This document shows, piece by piece, positions 8,128 through 17,597 of a stretch of 64,000 nt of DNA. Both the position numbers and the translations under genes were made by a program. The stretch's first letter is position 1. Every line of letters starts with the position of its first letter. Origin of the DNA: Bacillus ndiopicus (GTDB lineage: Bacteria; Bacillota; Bacilli; Bacillales_A; Planococcaceae); the NCBI RefSeq assembly GCF_000612805.1, contig NZ_HG964410.1, forward strand, positions 1 to 64,000. The letters run 5' to 3'. The notes under the pieces were generated by a model that searched no databases, was not told the DNA's origin, and worked only from the letters and a program-made list of their open reading frames with translations.

Positions 8128-10348
8128 TTTCGAGCCAACAGCGGAGCAAATTAAAGAGCAACGTCTTTATGCAGACATGGGGATGACAGATGCAGAATAC
8201 GATTTAGCTGTCGAAAAATTGGGAGGACGTAAGCCTAATTGGACAGAAATTGGTTTATTCTCTGTAATGTGGTCAGAGCACTGCTCTTATAAAAAATCAA
8301 AGCCCGTATTGCGTAAATTCCCAACAAAAGGTCCTCAAGTATTACAAGGTCCTGGTGAAGGTGCTGGTATCGTTGATATCGGTGATGAGCAAGCTGTTGT
8401 ATTCAAAATGGAATCACATAACCACCCATCTGCTATAGAGCCTTACCAAGGAGCTGCAACAGGCGTTGGCGGTATTATTCGTGACGTATTCTCAATGGGG
8501 GCACGCCCAATCGCAATGTTAAACTCTTTACGCTTTGGTGAGTTAAAATCAGCGCGTGGTAAATATTTATTTGAAGAAGTTGTAGCTGGTATTGCAGGCT
8601 ATGGTAACTGTATCGGTATCCCAACAGTTGGTGGCGAAATCCAATTCGATCCTTGTTATGAAGGTAATCCACTTGTAAACGCAATGTGTGTAGGCTTAAT
8701 CGACCATAAGGATATTCAAAAAGGTGTAGCTGCTGGTGTAGGTAATACGGTAATGTACGTAGGTGCTAAAACAGGTCGTGATGGTATTCACGGTGCAACA
8801 TTCTCTTCTGAGGAGCTATCAGAAGAAGCTGATGAAAAGCGTTCAGCAGTACAAGTTGGTGACCCTTTCATGGAGAAATTGCTTCTTGAAGCTTGCTTAG
8901 AGGTTGTAAAATCGGATGCATTAGTTGGTATTCAAGATATGGGTGCTGCTGGATTAACTTCATCTTCAGCAGAAATGGCTTCAAAAGCTGGTACTGGTGT
9001 TGAAATGAACTTAGACTTAGTACCACAGCGTGAAACAAATATGACAGCGTATGAAATGATGTTATCTGAATCACAAGAACGTATGTTAATCGTTGTTAAG
9101 GCAGGTCGCGAGGAAGAAATTAAAGCGATTTTTGAAAAATATGATTTAGATGCCGTAGCAGTAGGTCGTGTAACAGATGACAAAATGCTTCGCTTACTAC
9201 ACAAAGGTGAAGTAGTTGCTGAGGTATTGGCAGATGCTTTAGCAGAGGATGCACCTGTTTACAATATGCCAGATGCAGAGCCAGCATACTTCGCTGAATT
9301 CCAAGCGATGGAAAATGCAGAGCCTGCTGTAACTGATTATAAAGAAACATTAACAGCACTTTTAAAAGCACCAACAGTTGCTTCAAAGGAGTGGGTTTAT
9401 GATCAATATGACCACCAAGTTCGTACAAATACAGTAGTAAAACCGGGTTCTGATGCAGCGGTATTACGTGTACGCGGTACTAATAAAGGCTTAGCGATGA
9501 CAACAGACTGTAACTCTCGTTATATTTACCTAGACCCAGAAACAGGCGGTAAAATTGCGGTAGCAGAGGCAGCGCGTAACGTAGTATGTTCTGGTGGTGA
9601 GCCACTTGCAATTACTGACTGCTTAAACTTCGGTAACCCTGAAAAGCCAGAAATCTTCTGGCAAATTCAAAAATCTGCTGACGGTATTGCAGCAGCATGC
9701 TTAGCATTAAATGCGCCTGTAATCGGTGGTAACGTATCAATGTATAATGAGCGTTCTGGTGAAGCTGTTTATCCAACACCAACAATTGGTATGGTTGGCT
9801 TAATAAAGGATTTATCGCATGTAACAACACAAGAAGTGAAGGCAGCAGGCGATTATGTGTATTTAATCGGTGAAACACAAACAGAATTTGGTGGCTCAGA
9901 GCTTCAAAAATTAGTAGAAGGCGCGATTTCAGGAAAAGCACCAGCAATTGATTTAGAAGTGGAAGCAGCGCGTCAAGCAGCTTTATTAACGGCGATTCGC
10001 GATGGACTTGTACAATCTGCACATGACGTTTCTGAAGGTGGCGTAGCTGTAGCTTTAGCAGAAAAAACATTTGCAGCACAAGAACTTGGCGTGAACGTAA
10101 CATTACAAGGTTCTGCAACAACAGCATTATTCGCTGAATCACAATCACGTTTTATCGTGACAGTGAAAGCAGAAAATGCAGCAAGCTTTGAAGCAGTAGT
10201 AGCAGATGCAAAGAAAATTGGTACAGTAACAGATGATGCGAAAATCACAATTAATGGAGAAAAAGGCACTCTTGTAGAAGGAACTGTTGAAGAATTCCGT
10301 TCTGCTTGGAAAGGAGCAATTCCATGCTTGCTGAAATCAGAGGCTTAA
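8114..10348 (+). CDS. purL: FGAM synthase synthetase subunit PurL (small form)
   Basis: A 744-aa ATP-dependent FGAR to FGAM synthase of the small Bacillus type, without the N-terminal PurS-like and C-terminal glutaminase domains of the large enzyme. [36 protein letters not shown] and [19 protein letters not shown] are signature blocks of the two pseudo-symmetric AIRS-like halves. The start overlaps purQ by 14 bp. The end overlaps purF by 25 bp. Confidence 0.97.
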   Translation: MSTNNFEPTAEQIKEQRLYADMGMTDAEYDLAVEKLGGRKPNWTEIGLFSVMWSEHCSYKKSKPVLRKFPTKGPQVLQGPGEGAGIVDIGDEQAVVFKMESHNHPSAIEPYQGAATGVGGIIRDVFSMGARPIAMLNSLRFGELKSARGKYLFEEVVAGIAGYGNCIGIPTVGGEIQFDPCYEGNPLVNAMCVGLIDHKDIQKGVAAGVGNTVMYVGAKTGRDGIHGATFSSEELSEEADEKRSAVQVGDPFMEKLLLEACLEVVKSDALVGIQDMGAAGLTSSSAEMASKAGTGVEMNLDLVPQRETNMTAYEMMLSESQERMLIVVKAGREEEIKAIFEKYDLDAVAVGRVTDDKMLRLLHKGEVVAEVLADALAEDAPVYNMPDAEPAYFAEFQAMENAEPAVTDYKETLTALLKAPTVASKEWVYDQYDHQVRTNTVVKPGSDAAVLRVRGTNKGLAMTTDCNSRYIYLDPETGGKIAVAEAARNVVCSGGEPLAITDCLNFGNPEKPEIFWQIQKSADGIAAACLALNAPVIGGNVSMYNERSGEAVYPTPTIGMVGLIKDLSHVTTQEVKAAGDYVYLIGETQTEFGGSELQKLVEGAISGKAPAIDLEVEAARQAALLTAIRDGLVQSAHDVSEGGVAVALAEKTFAAQELGVNVTLQGSATTALFAESQSRFIVTVKAENAASFEAVVADAKKIGTVTDDAKITINGEKGTLVEGTVEEFRSAWKGAIPCLLKSEA

Positions 10349-11748
10349 ATGAGGAATGTGGTGTATTTGGGATTTGGGGTAACTCAAATCCCGCACACCT
10401 TAGCTATTATGGTTTACACGCTTTACAACACCGAGGGCAAGAAGGTGCTGGTATCGTTGTAACAGATGGTGAAGGGCTACGTGCAGTAAAAGGTGAAGGC
10501 TTAGTAAACGAAGTATTTAATGAAGAAAAATTAAAAAAAATCAATGGTAAAGCAGCGATTGCCCATGCACGCTACGCAACAGCAGGCGGTCATGGTATGG
10601 AAAATGTACAGCCATTATTATTCCACTCATCAACAGGTAGCTTAGCGATTGCGCATAACGGAAACTTAGTAAATGCTAATCATTTAAAGCAATACCTAGA
10701 GAGACAGGGGAGTATTTTCCACTCAAGCTCTGATACAGAGGTAGTAGCACACTTAATTAAGAAAAGTAAACTATCACCCTTCCATGCTAAAGTAAAAGAA
10801 GCTTTGAATTTATTAAAAGGGGCATATTCGTTATTAGTTATGACGAAGGAGGAAATGCTTGTAGCGCGAGATCCACATGGTTTGCGCCCATTATCTTTAG
10901 GTAAGCTTGGCGATAGCTGGGTTGTAGCTTCAGAAACATGTGCTTTTGATTTAATTGGCGCAGAATTTGTACGTTCAGTTGAGCCAGGAGAGTTATTAAT
11001 TATTAATGATAAAGGTATAACATCTGATCGTTTTGTTGAGATGCAAAATCGCGCCATGTGTGCTATGGAATATGTATATTTAGCTCGTCCAGATTCAGAT
11101 ATTGATGGCATCAATGTTCATATGGCACGTAAACGTATGGGCAAACAATTAGCGCGTGAATGTGCTCATATTGAAGGTGATGTAGTTACTGGTGTACCAG
11201 ATTCAAGTATTTCTGCAGCGATTGGCTTTGCAGAGGAAAGTGGTATTCCATATGAGCTTGGTTTAATTAAAAATCGCTATGTTGGGCGTACATTTATTCA
11301 ACCAACACAAGAATTGCGTGAACGTGGTGTAAAAATGAAATTATCACCAGTTATTCAAGTTGTTAAGGGGAAACGTGTCATCATGGTAGATGACTCAATT
11401 GTTCGTGGTACTACTTCACGTCGTATTGTTCGAATGTTGAAAGAAGCGGGAGCAGCAGAAGTGCATGTTGTCATTTCATCTCCACCAATGACAGACCCTT
11501 GCTTCTATGGTATCGACACTTCAACACACGAAGAATTAATTGCAGCAAGCCATAATGTTGAAGAAATTAGACAAGCTATAGAGGCAGATTCATTAACATT
11601 TTTATCAGCACAGGGCATGATTGATTCTATCGCTCGTCCATTTGATGATGAGAATCGTGGTTTATGTTTAGCGTGTTTCACAGGAAAATACCCAACTGAA
11701 ATTTTCCCTGATACACTTTTACCACATGAAAAAGAATTATTAAGCTAA
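10324..11748 (+). CDS. purF: Amidophosphoribosyltransferase PurF
   Basis: A 474-aa enzyme of the first committed step: glutamine plus PRPP give phosphoribosylamine. I chose ATG 10324 because AAAGGAG lies 8 bp upstream and because [11 protein letters not shown] followed by CGVFG reproduces the cleaved propeptide and nucleophile cysteine of Bacillus PurF; an open TTG at 10306 has no site. The PRPP loop is [15 protein letters not shown]. Cysteines in [16 protein letters not shown] and CLACF match the four ligands of the oxygen-sensitive 4Fe-4S cluster. It overlaps purL by 25 bp. Confidence 0.96.
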   Translation: MLAEIRGLNEECGVFGIWGNSNPAHLSYYGLHALQHRGQEGAGIVVTDGEGLRAVKGEGLVNEVFNEEKLKKINGKAAIAHARYATAGGHGMENVQPLLFHSSTGSLAIAHNGNLVNANHLKQYLERQGSIFHSSSDTEVVAHLIKKSKLSPFHAKVKEALNLLKGAYSLLVMTKEEMLVARDPHGLRPLSLGKLGDSWVVASETCAFDLIGAEFVRSVEPGELLIINDKGITSDRFVEMQNRAMCAMEYVYLARPDSDIDGINVHMARKRMGKQLARECAHIEGDVVTGVPDSSISAAIGFAEESGIPYELGLIKNRYVGRTFIQPTQELRERGVKMKLSPVIQVVKGKRVIMVDDSIVRGTTSRRIVRMLKEAGAAEVHVVISSPPMTDPCFYGIDTSTHEELIAASHNVEEIRQAIEADSLTFLSAQGMIDSIARPFDDENRGLCLACFTGKYPTEIFPDTLLPHEKELLS

Positions 11749-11986
11749 GAATACAGTTTTAAACTTTCTTATAAAGGTAGCTATGGGGCTGTAAAATAAG
11801 TCCGTTTAGTTCTTGAATAATTCAAAAAATTGCGCTTACTTATTTCTTTTTCAAATTTGGGCTAAGGGCTTTAAAAGAAAGTCAGTCCTTGTTTGAATGG
11901 GAAATACTTCAATAAAGTGCATACGGCTGGCGGGACTTTCTCGCTAGCTTATCATCGGTTAATCCAACAAAGGAGGCGCTTTTCGC
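11749..11986. other. Gap in the pur operon between purF and purM
   Basis: There are 238 bases without a gene, where purF and purM would be expected to be close. The stretch starts GGGGCTGTAAAATAAGTCC, which looks like a transposon terminal repeat, but I find no inverted partner. A weak hairpin GCTGGCGGGACTTTCTCGCTAGC lies at 11929-11952. It may be a decayed small element or an mRNA-processing region. Confidence 0.4.
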
Positions 11987-13042
11987 ATGTCGAAAGCATA
12001 TGAACAAGCAGGCGTAAATATAGAGGCTGGCTATGAAGCTGTAAAGCGTATGAAATCTCACGTTGAACGTACAAACCGTTTAGGTGTAATGGGGACGTTT
12101 GGTGGCTTTGGCGGCATGTTTGATTTATCTACATTAAACCTAAAGGAACCTGTATTAATTTCAGGTACGGATGGTGTTGGTACAAAGCTAAAGCTAGCTT
12201 TCATGGTTGATAAACATGACACAATTGGTGTTGACTGTGTTGCGATGTGTGTCAATGATATCGTTGCACAAGGTGCGGAGCCATTATATTTCCTAGACTA
12301 TGTGGCTGTCGGCAAAGCGGAGCCAGCAAAAATTGAGCAAATCGTAAAAGGTGTTGCGGATGGCTGTGTTCAATCAGGTGCAGCATTAATCGGTGGCGAA
12401 ACGGCAGAAATGCCAGGTCTTTATGAGGAAGATGAGTACGATTTAGCAGGCTTTGCAGTAGGGGCTTGTGAAAAGAGCGCTATTATTACAGGTGAAAAAA
12501 TCGCGGATGGCGATGTGCTTATAGGAATCGCTTCTAGCGGTGTTCACTCTAACGGTTATTCATTAGTACGTAAAATTGTTTTCGCAGATAATGGTTATGC
12601 GGTAGATCAAGTTGTAGAAAGCTACGAGGCACTAGGTCCGATTGGTGAAGCATTGTTAGTACCAACAAAGCTTTATGCGAAGCCAGTGTTAGCGGCGATT
12701 AAAGTTGCTGATGTACATGGCTGTGCACACGTCACGGGCGGTGGCTTCTATGAAAACTTACCACGCATGATGCCAGAGGGGCTTGCAACAGAAATCGATT
12801 TAGGCTCTTGGCCTGTACTTCCTATTTTTGAATTTTTGAAGGAGAAAGGTCAGTTAGCTGATAAAGATTTATACAATGTATTCAACATGGGGATTGGCTT
12901 TGTAATCGCTGTTCCAGCAGCAGATGCAGGCAAGGTACTTGAAGCTGTTGAAGCAAACGGTGAAAAAGCGTATGAAATCGGTCGCGTTGTAAAAGGCGAA
13001 GGTGTTATTTTCAAAGGTGAGCATGACGGGAGTTTAGTGTAA
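11987..13042 (+). CDS. purM: AIR synthetase PurM
   Basis: A 351-aa phosphoribosylformylglycinamidine cyclo-ligase, which closes the imidazole ring of AIR with [37 protein letters not shown] and [13 protein letters not shown] are the phosphate- and ATP-binding blocks of the AIRS family. ATG follows a strong AAAGGAGG site. The stop shares one base with the purN start (TAATG), so the two are coupled. Confidence 0.97.
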   Translation: MSKAYEQAGVNIEAGYEAVKRMKSHVERTNRLGVMGTFGGFGGMFDLSTLNLKEPVLISGTDGVGTKLKLAFMVDKHDTIGVDCVAMCVNDIVAQGAEPLYFLDYVAVGKAEPAKIEQIVKGVADGCVQSGAALIGGETAEMPGLYEEDEYDLAGFAVGACEKSAIITGEKIADGDVLIGIASSGVHSNGYSLVRKIVFADNGYAVDQVVESYEALGPIGEALLVPTKLYAKPVLAAIKVADVHGCAHVTGGGFYENLPRMMPEGLATEIDLGSWPVLPIFEFLKEKGQLADKDLYNVFNMGIGFVIAVPAADAGKVLEAVEANGEKAYEIGRVVKGEGVIFKGEHDGSLV

Positions 13043-13599
13043 TGACAAAAATAGCAGTATTTGCGTCAGGTAGCGGTAGCAATTTTCAAGCTATTGCGGA
13101 AAGCATCCTGCGTGGCGAGCTAAATGCTAAAATTGAGCTAGTAATAACAGATAAGCCAGGGGCATTTGTTGTAACACGTGCCAAAGAGCTGGGTATCCCA
13201 GTACTAGAGATAGCACCAAAGACATTCGCTTCAAAGGCAGATTATGAGCAAGCGATTATTGATGCTTTACAAGAAAAAAATATTGAGTGGATTGTTTTAG
13301 CAGGCTATATGCGCTTAATTGGGGAAACGTTGTTATCGGCATTCCCAAATCGCATTGTCAATATCCACCCATCTTTACTGCCATCTTTCCCAGGCAAAGA
13401 TGCCATTGGACAAGCATATGAGCATGGTGTAAAAGTGACAGGTGTAACAGTCCATTTTGTAGACGCTGGTATGGATACAGGCCCAATTATTGCACAGGTT
13501 GCGGTAGAGGTAGCGGAATCACGTGAAGAAACTGAAGAGCGTATCCATCAAGCAGAACACAAGTTATATACAGCTACACTCAAACAATTATTTCAATAA
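13042..13599 (+). CDS. purN: Glycinamide ribonucleotide formyltransferase PurN
   Basis: A 185-aa 10-formyl-THF-dependent GAR transformylase. FASGSGSNFQAI is the phosphate loop. NIHPSLLPSFPG includes the catalytic asparagine-histidine pair, and VTVHFVDAGMDTGPI supplies the catalytic aspartate. It overlaps the last base of purM. A hairpin and a 67-bp gap separate it from purH. Confidence 0.96.
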   Translation: MTKIAVFASGSGSNFQAIAESILRGELNAKIELVITDKPGAFVVTRAKELGIPVLEIAPKTFASKADYEQAIIDALQEKNIEWIVLAGYMRLIGETLLSAFPNRIVNIHPSLLPSFPGKDAIGQAYEHGVKVTGVTVHFVDAGMDTGPIIAQVAVEVAESREETEERIHQAEHKLYTATLKQLFQ

Positions 13600-13608
13600 A
13601 AATTAAAG

Positions 13609-13632
13609 GCTGTCGGTATTTTCACGACAGCC
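13609..13632 (+). other. Hairpin between purN and purH
   Basis: GGCTGTCG and CGACAGCC form an 8-bp perfect stem around GTATTTTCA. It is followed by CCAACATTTT rather than a clean T-run, so it may be a weak attenuator or an mRNA stability element rather than a full terminator. Confidence 0.5.
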
Positions 13633-13666
13633 CCAACATTTTCAACATACATTGGAGGATTTTATC

Positions 13667-15193
13667 GTGGGTAAACGTGCACTTATTAGTGTTTCGAATA
13701 AAGAAGGTATTTTAGAATTTGCAAAAGAATTAGTGGCATTAGGTTATGAAATTTTATCAACTGGTGGTACGAAAAGCATGCTACAGGACAATAATGTACC
13801 AGTAACAGCTGTCGATGAAGTAACAAAGTTTCCAGAAATTTTAGATGGACGTGTAAAAACATTAAACCCAATGATTCACGGTGGTCTTTTAGGGAAGTTT
13901 GATGATGCTTCACACCAAGCACAAATGAATGAGCATGGCATTGAGCCAATCGAGATAGTTTGTGTAAATTTATATCCTTTTGTTGAAACAATTTCAAAGC
14001 CTAATGTGACATTAGACGACGCAATTGAAAATATCGATATCGGTGGACCAACAATGTTACGCTCTGCTGCGAAAAACCATCAATACGTAACAGTAATTGT
14101 AGATGCAACAGATTATACGCAAGTACTGGAAGAGTTAAAGACGAATGGGGCAACGACAATTGAAACGCGCCGCAAGTTAGCAGCAAAGGTATTCCGTCAT
14201 ACAGCTGCATACGACTCTTACATTTCAAATTACTTAACAGAAGAAGATTTCCCAGAAAGCTTAACTTTAACTTATGAATTAAAGCAAAATTTACGATATG
14301 GTGAAAACCCACATCAAAAAGCGGCATTCTATCAAAAACGTTTAGGCTCTGACTTCTCGATCGCATTTGCGGAGCAGCTTCACGGTAAAGAGCTTTCTTA
14401 CAATAATATTCAAGACGCTAATGCTGCATTGCAAATTGTTAAAGAATTCGATATGCCTGCTGCTGTAGCAGTTAAGCATATGAACCCATGTGGTGTTGGT
14501 ACAGGTGCTACGATTGAAGAAGCATTCAACAAGGCATATGAGGCTGATCCAACATCTATTTTCGGCGGTATTATCGCGTTAAACAAAGAGGTGGATAAAG
14601 CAACGGCTGAAAAGCTTGGGGGCATTTTCTTAGAAATTATTATTGCGCCTTCATTTACAGAAGATGCATTAGAAATTTTAACAGCGAAGAAAAACATCCG
14701 CTTAATGACAATCGATTTCTCACAAGCGAAACAAGATCAATTCAATGTTGTATCAGTAGAAGGTGGCTTACTTGTACAGGAGCCAGATCGTTACGGCTTC
14801 AACGATGCAACAATAAATGTTGTAACAGATCGCGAGCCAACTGAAGAAGAGTGGAACGCATTAAAATTAGGCTGGGCAGTAGTGAAGCATGTAAAATCGA
14901 ATGCCATCGTTGTTACTGATAGCCAAATGACATTAGGTGTAGGTGCAGGACAAATGAATCGAGTTGGCGCAGCGAAGATTGCCTTTGAACAAGCTGGCGA
15001 AAAAGCACAAGGTGCAGCATTAGCATCTGATGCATTCTTCCCAATGAGCGATTCAGTTGAAGCAGCACACGCAGCCGGCATTACAGCAATTATTCAGCCA
15101 GGTGGTTCAATTAAAGACCAAGAATCAATTGATAAGGCAAACGAATATGGCATCGCAATGGTATTTACAGGTGTACGTCACTTCAAACATTAA
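13667..15193 (+). CDS. purH: Bifunctional AICAR transformylase/IMP cyclohydrolase PurH
   Basis: A 508-aa enzyme for the last two steps to IMP. The N-terminal cyclohydrolase domain has [13 protein letters not shown] and [12 protein letters not shown]. The C-terminal transformylase has [13 protein letters not shown] with the catalytic lysine-histidine. I place the start at GTG 13667, 8 bp behind GGAGG; an upstream in-frame TTG at 13652 lies inside that site. In B. subtilis purD follows at once, while here 563 bp of repeats and hairpins intervene. Confidence 0.95.
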   Translation: MGKRALISVSNKEGILEFAKELVALGYEILSTGGTKSMLQDNNVPVTAVDEVTKFPEILDGRVKTLNPMIHGGLLGKFDDASHQAQMNEHGIEPIEIVCVNLYPFVETISKPNVTLDDAIENIDIGGPTMLRSAAKNHQYVTVIVDATDYTQVLEELKTNGATTIETRRKLAAKVFRHTAAYDSYISNYLTEEDFPESLTLTYELKQNLRYGENPHQKAAFYQKRLGSDFSIAFAEQLHGKELSYNNIQDANAALQIVKEFDMPAAVAVKHMNPCGVGTGATIEEAFNKAYEADPTSIFGGIIALNKEVDKATAEKLGGIFLEIIIAPSFTEDALEILTAKKNIRLMTIDFSQAKQDQFNVVSVEGGLLVQEPDRYGFNDATINVVTDREPTEEEWNALKLGWAVVKHVKSNAIVVTDSQMTLGVGAGQMNRVGAAKIAFEQAGEKAQGAALASDAFFPMSDSVEAAHAAGITAIIQPGGSIKDQESIDKANEYGIAMVFTGVRHFKH

Positions 15194-15240
15194 AAAACAA
15201 TAGCATAAGTAAAATAGAGCGGTTATAATAGAATAATGTT

Positions 15241-15494
15241 TCGTTGCTACTTTTGGTCGGGGAGCAACAGAAGCGTTATGAAAAATGCCTTAGCTGAAGC
15301 CTTTCAGCAGGCGTAATGAAGCAGCGTGGCTTTGGCCGGACATGCTGTTGAAAAAGTCGCGATTGAATTATCCACTTTGGCCGGGGGAAATAAATCGCAA
15401 ATTATCATATTTGAGCAACAGCACTATTTTGGTCGGGTACGTTTGTTGTTCAAATAATGATAAAACGCTCGCTGTAATAGCGAGCGTTTTTTTA
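15241..15494 (+). ncRNA. Candidate structured RNA with four TTTGGYCGG-loop hairpins
   Basis: Four successive hairpins expose nearly the same loop. HP1 is GTTGCT/AGCAAC (15243-15268), loop TTTTGGTCGGG. HP2 is a 9-bp stem at 15320-15349, loop CTTTGGCCGGA. HP3 lies at 15359-15398, loop ACTTTGGCCGGG. HP4 is a stem of about 18 bp at 15402-15463, loop ATTTTGGTCGGG. A simple GCTGAA/TTCAGC hairpin lies between HP1 and HP2. The plus-strand terminator at 15462-15494 closes the unit. Stems differ while the loops are conserved, as expected for an RNA that presents a repeated binding motif. I do not recognise the class. Transcription from the upstream TATAAT box or read-through from purH is inferred. Confidence 0.55.
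15462..15494 (+). terminator. Rho-independent terminator behind the hairpin element
   Basis: ACGCTCGCT and AGCGAGCGT form a 9-bp GC-rich stem with a 4-5 base loop, followed by TTTTTTT. It should stop transcripts coming from purH or from the hairpin RNA before purD. Confidence 0.88.
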
Positions 15495-15513
15495 TTAGGG
15501 TTTTTAGGCGAGG

Positions 15514-15696
15514 GAAATTCGTAGATAACTTGGGCAATTCGCAGATATGTCATGAGAAAATGCAGATAACTTGGGGGATTCGCAGATAAGTCATGAAAAA
15601 ACGCAGATAAATCGAGAAAAGCGCAGATAATCCATGAAAAAACGCAGATAACTCAGGAAAATCGCTTCTTACCTGAGAAGTTCGTAAATACCCCAG
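15514..15696. repeat. 21-bp degenerate tandem array, type 2 (CGCAGATAA core)
   Basis: Eight units plus a partial ninth start at 15514, 15535, 15556, 15577, 15598, 15619, 15639, 15660 and 15680. All are 21 bp except two of 20. The core is TCGCAGATAA. Variable parts alternate: units 1 and 3 have ACTTGGG, units 2 and 4 have GTCATGA, so the higher-order period is 42 bp. It is unrelated in core sequence to the array at 82-223 but shares its period and dimer structure. Confidence 0.85.
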
Positions 15697-15756
15697 TAAA
15701 CTGTCATTTTAAAAGTGAAAGTTCTTACTATATTTTATATCAGGAGGTTTTGAAAG

Positions 15757-17013
15757 ATGAAAGTTCTTGTAATTGGTAGCGGTGGACGTGAGCATGCAAT
15801 TGCTAAACAGTTTAGCTTTGCGCCATCAGTAGAGAAAGTATTCGTGGCACCTGGTAATGATGGGATGCGTGCAGATGCAGAGCTAGTAGCAATTGATGCA
15901 ATGGATTTTGCTGCATTAGTGGCATTTGCAAAGGAACAAGGCATTGATTTAACATTTGTTGGACCTGAGCAACCATTAGCAGCAGGGATTGTAGACTATT
16001 TCCAACAAGAAGGTTTAACTATTTTTGGACCGACAAAAGCTGCTGCACAAATTGAAGGCTCTAAATCGTATGCTAAGGAGCTTATGCAAAAATACAATAT
16101 TCCGACTGCCGCATATGCAACATTTACAGAGGCTGTGCCAGCAATTGCTTACATTAAAGAACAAGGCGCCCCAATTGTTGTAAAGGCAGATGGCTTGGCT
16201 GCTGGTAAAGGTGTTATTGTTGCAATGACAGAGCAAGAGGCAATTGATGCAGTTAATGATATGATTGGCAATCAACGTTTTGGTGACTCTTCTTCACGTG
16301 TTGTAATTGAAGAGTTTTTAGATGGCGAAGAGTTTTCATTTATGTCTTTCGTACATAAAGGGCAAATTTATCCAATGGTCATCGCGCAAGATCATAAGCG
16401 TGCTTATGATGGGGATAAAGGCCCGAACACAGGTGGTATGGGCGCTTATTCACCAGTACCACAAATTCCACAGGAGGTTGTCTCAAAAGCATACATTGAA
16501 ATTGTAGAGCCGACTGTCAAAGCAATGGAGGAGGAAGGCGTATCCTTCACTGGTATTCTTTATGCTGGACTTATTTTAACTGCAAAAGGTCCAAAAGTAA
16601 TTGAGTTCAATGCACGTTTTGGAGATCCTGAAACGCAAGTTGTGTTACCTCGTATGGCATCTGATTTTGGTTTATTTATGCAAGCACTAATGGCTGAGAA
16701 ATATTTTGATTTACAATGGTCAAACGAAGCGATGCTAGGGGTAGTAGTTGCAGCAGAAGGCTATCCAGGCGATGTTGAAAAAGGAAATCCACTGCCAAAT
16801 ATGCAAGCAATTAGCGAGCAATATGCAGTGTACCATGCTGGAACAAAACTAGTAGATAGCACATTCGTAGGTAATGGTGGCCGTGTATTACTTGTAGCAG
16901 CAAAAGCAGATACACTGTTAGAAGCTCAGCAAAAAGTATACGAAGCACTTGAAACTGAAAGCTGGGATAAATTCTTCTTCCGCAAAGATATCGGTTGGCG
17001 CACATTCCAATAA
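15757..17013 (+). CDS. purD: GAR synthetase PurD
   Basis: A 418-aa phosphoribosylamine-glycine ligase with an ATP-grasp fold. VIGSGGREHAIA at the N-terminus, PIVVKADGLAAGKGVIVA in the ATP-binding subdomain, and VIEFNARFGDPETQVVL at the metal site are diagnostic. ATG follows CAGGAGG. It completes the pathway genes of the operon but stands behind a terminator and a repeat array, so it may be partly uncoupled from the genes upstream. Confidence 0.97.
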   Translation: MKVLVIGSGGREHAIAKQFSFAPSVEKVFVAPGNDGMRADAELVAIDAMDFAALVAFAKEQGIDLTFVGPEQPLAAGIVDYFQQEGLTIFGPTKAAAQIEGSKSYAKELMQKYNIPTAAYATFTEAVPAIAYIKEQGAPIVVKADGLAAGKGVIVAMTEQEAIDAVNDMIGNQRFGDSSSRVVIEEFLDGEEFSFMSFVHKGQIYPMVIAQDHKRAYDGDKGPNTGGMGAYSPVPQIPQEVVSKAYIEIVEPTVKAMEEEGVSFTGILYAGLILTAKGPKVIEFNARFGDPETQVVLPRMASDFGLFMQALMAEKYFDLQWSNEAMLGVVVAAEGYPGDVEKGNPLPNMQAISEQYAVYHAGTKLVDSTFVGNGGRVLLVAAKADTLLEAQQKVYEALETESWDKFFFRKDIGWRTFQ

Positions 17014-17015
17014 AA

Positions 17016-17046
17016 GTAGGACGGGGCCTCCCGTCCTATTTTTTAT
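17016..17046 (+). terminator. Terminator of the pur operon
   Basis: AGGACGGG and TCCCGTCCT form a GC-rich stem with a short GCC loop, followed by ATTTTTTATT. It overlaps the last bases of the convergent DUF2892 gene. Confidence 0.88.
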
Positions 17047-17258
17047 TGCGAGTGCTCATGATTACATGTGAACATAGCTTTCATAGGGCAGTAGTGGAAA
17101 ATACCTTCCGCAATTTTCATAGCACCTGCTGCAATCATTAGATGGCCTGTCCAGCAATTAGGACGATGAGCAATGCGACCTACGCCACAGGCTGTTAATG
17201 ACACACCACAAATAAGGCGGACGAAGGCGTTGCGCTCTGAAATGTTTTCTTCTAACAA
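17043..17258 (-). CDS. Small membrane protein, DUF2892 (YgaP-TM-like)
   Basis: A 71-aa protein with two hydrophobic stretches, RLICGVSLTACGVGRI and GHLMIAAGAMKIAEGIF, separated by a short loop. This is the two-helix DUF2892/YgaP transmembrane module, found alone or joined to rhodanese domains. Cysteines within and after the helices hint at a thiol-related role, but the function is unknown. It is convergent with purD. Confidence 0.7.
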   Translation of the reverse strand: MLEENISERNAFVRLICGVSLTACGVGRIAHRPNCWTGHLMIAAGAMKIAEGIFHYCPMKAMFTCNHEHSQ

Positions 17259-17597
17259 AAATAGTCAACTCCTTATAAAAATGTTATTACATGCTTGTTC
17301 GCACTTTGCTTTATGAAAGCGCTGTGATACGATAAAGGCGATGCATTATATCAATTACGCCTTGTCTAACTCAAGTATAGATTTTTTGTCGAGCTAGCTT
17401 AAAAAAATCTGTGATATCCGCGGAGGCGCTTGGGGCAACACGATTTTAGCCACTTAGTCACTTAGTCGTTGCGTGCGTGAATCGCGTTCTTAGACTGGTT
17501 GCCTCTAATTCAGTGTTTGTACACCAACTGAATCATGATAAATAGTATGCTTAATTTTCTTAAAAAAATGTATCAATGAAAAAGGGGGCGTTTTACC
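17259..17597 (+). promoter_or_regulatory. Highly structured leader upstream of yerA
   Basis: Four stems can be drawn in 200 bases: AAGGCG/CGCCTT (17335-17363), AGATTTTTT/AAAAAAATCT (17383-17410), a two-tier structure GGGGCAAC/GTTGCCTC enclosing ACGATT/AATCGCGT (17432-17505), and ATTCAG/CTGAAT (17508-17533). The third encloses a direct repeat, ACTTAGTC twice. It is locally more GC-rich than its surroundings. None matches a purine aptamer, although the gene behind it is purine-related. Confidence 0.45.

Larger units (their letters stand above)
15194..15756. other. Gene-free insertion between purH and purD
   Basis: This 563-bp gap splits the pur operon. It holds a TATAAT-like box at 15224-15229, the four-hairpin element (15241-15463), a terminator (15462-15494) and the type 2 21-bp array (15514-15696), all listed separately. 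An AT-rich stretch before purD (TATATTTTATATC) could serve as a separate purD promoter. Confidence 0.7.

Noticed and set aside
9612..10148. Long open frame antisense to purL (and similar ones across purB, purH, gatA)
   Set aside because: They lie opposite strongly conserved genes, are composed of low-complexity leucine/histidine/glutamine or serine runs, and lack ribosome sites. They are shadows of codon bias.
11749..11986. A MITE between purF and purM
   Set aside because: The left end looks like a transposon terminus, but no inverted partner or target duplication could be found.
82..15696. The 21-bp arrays as CRISPR arrays
   Set aside because: There are no constant repeats of 25-40 bp separated by unique spacers and no cas genes. 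Units are contiguous and degenerate.
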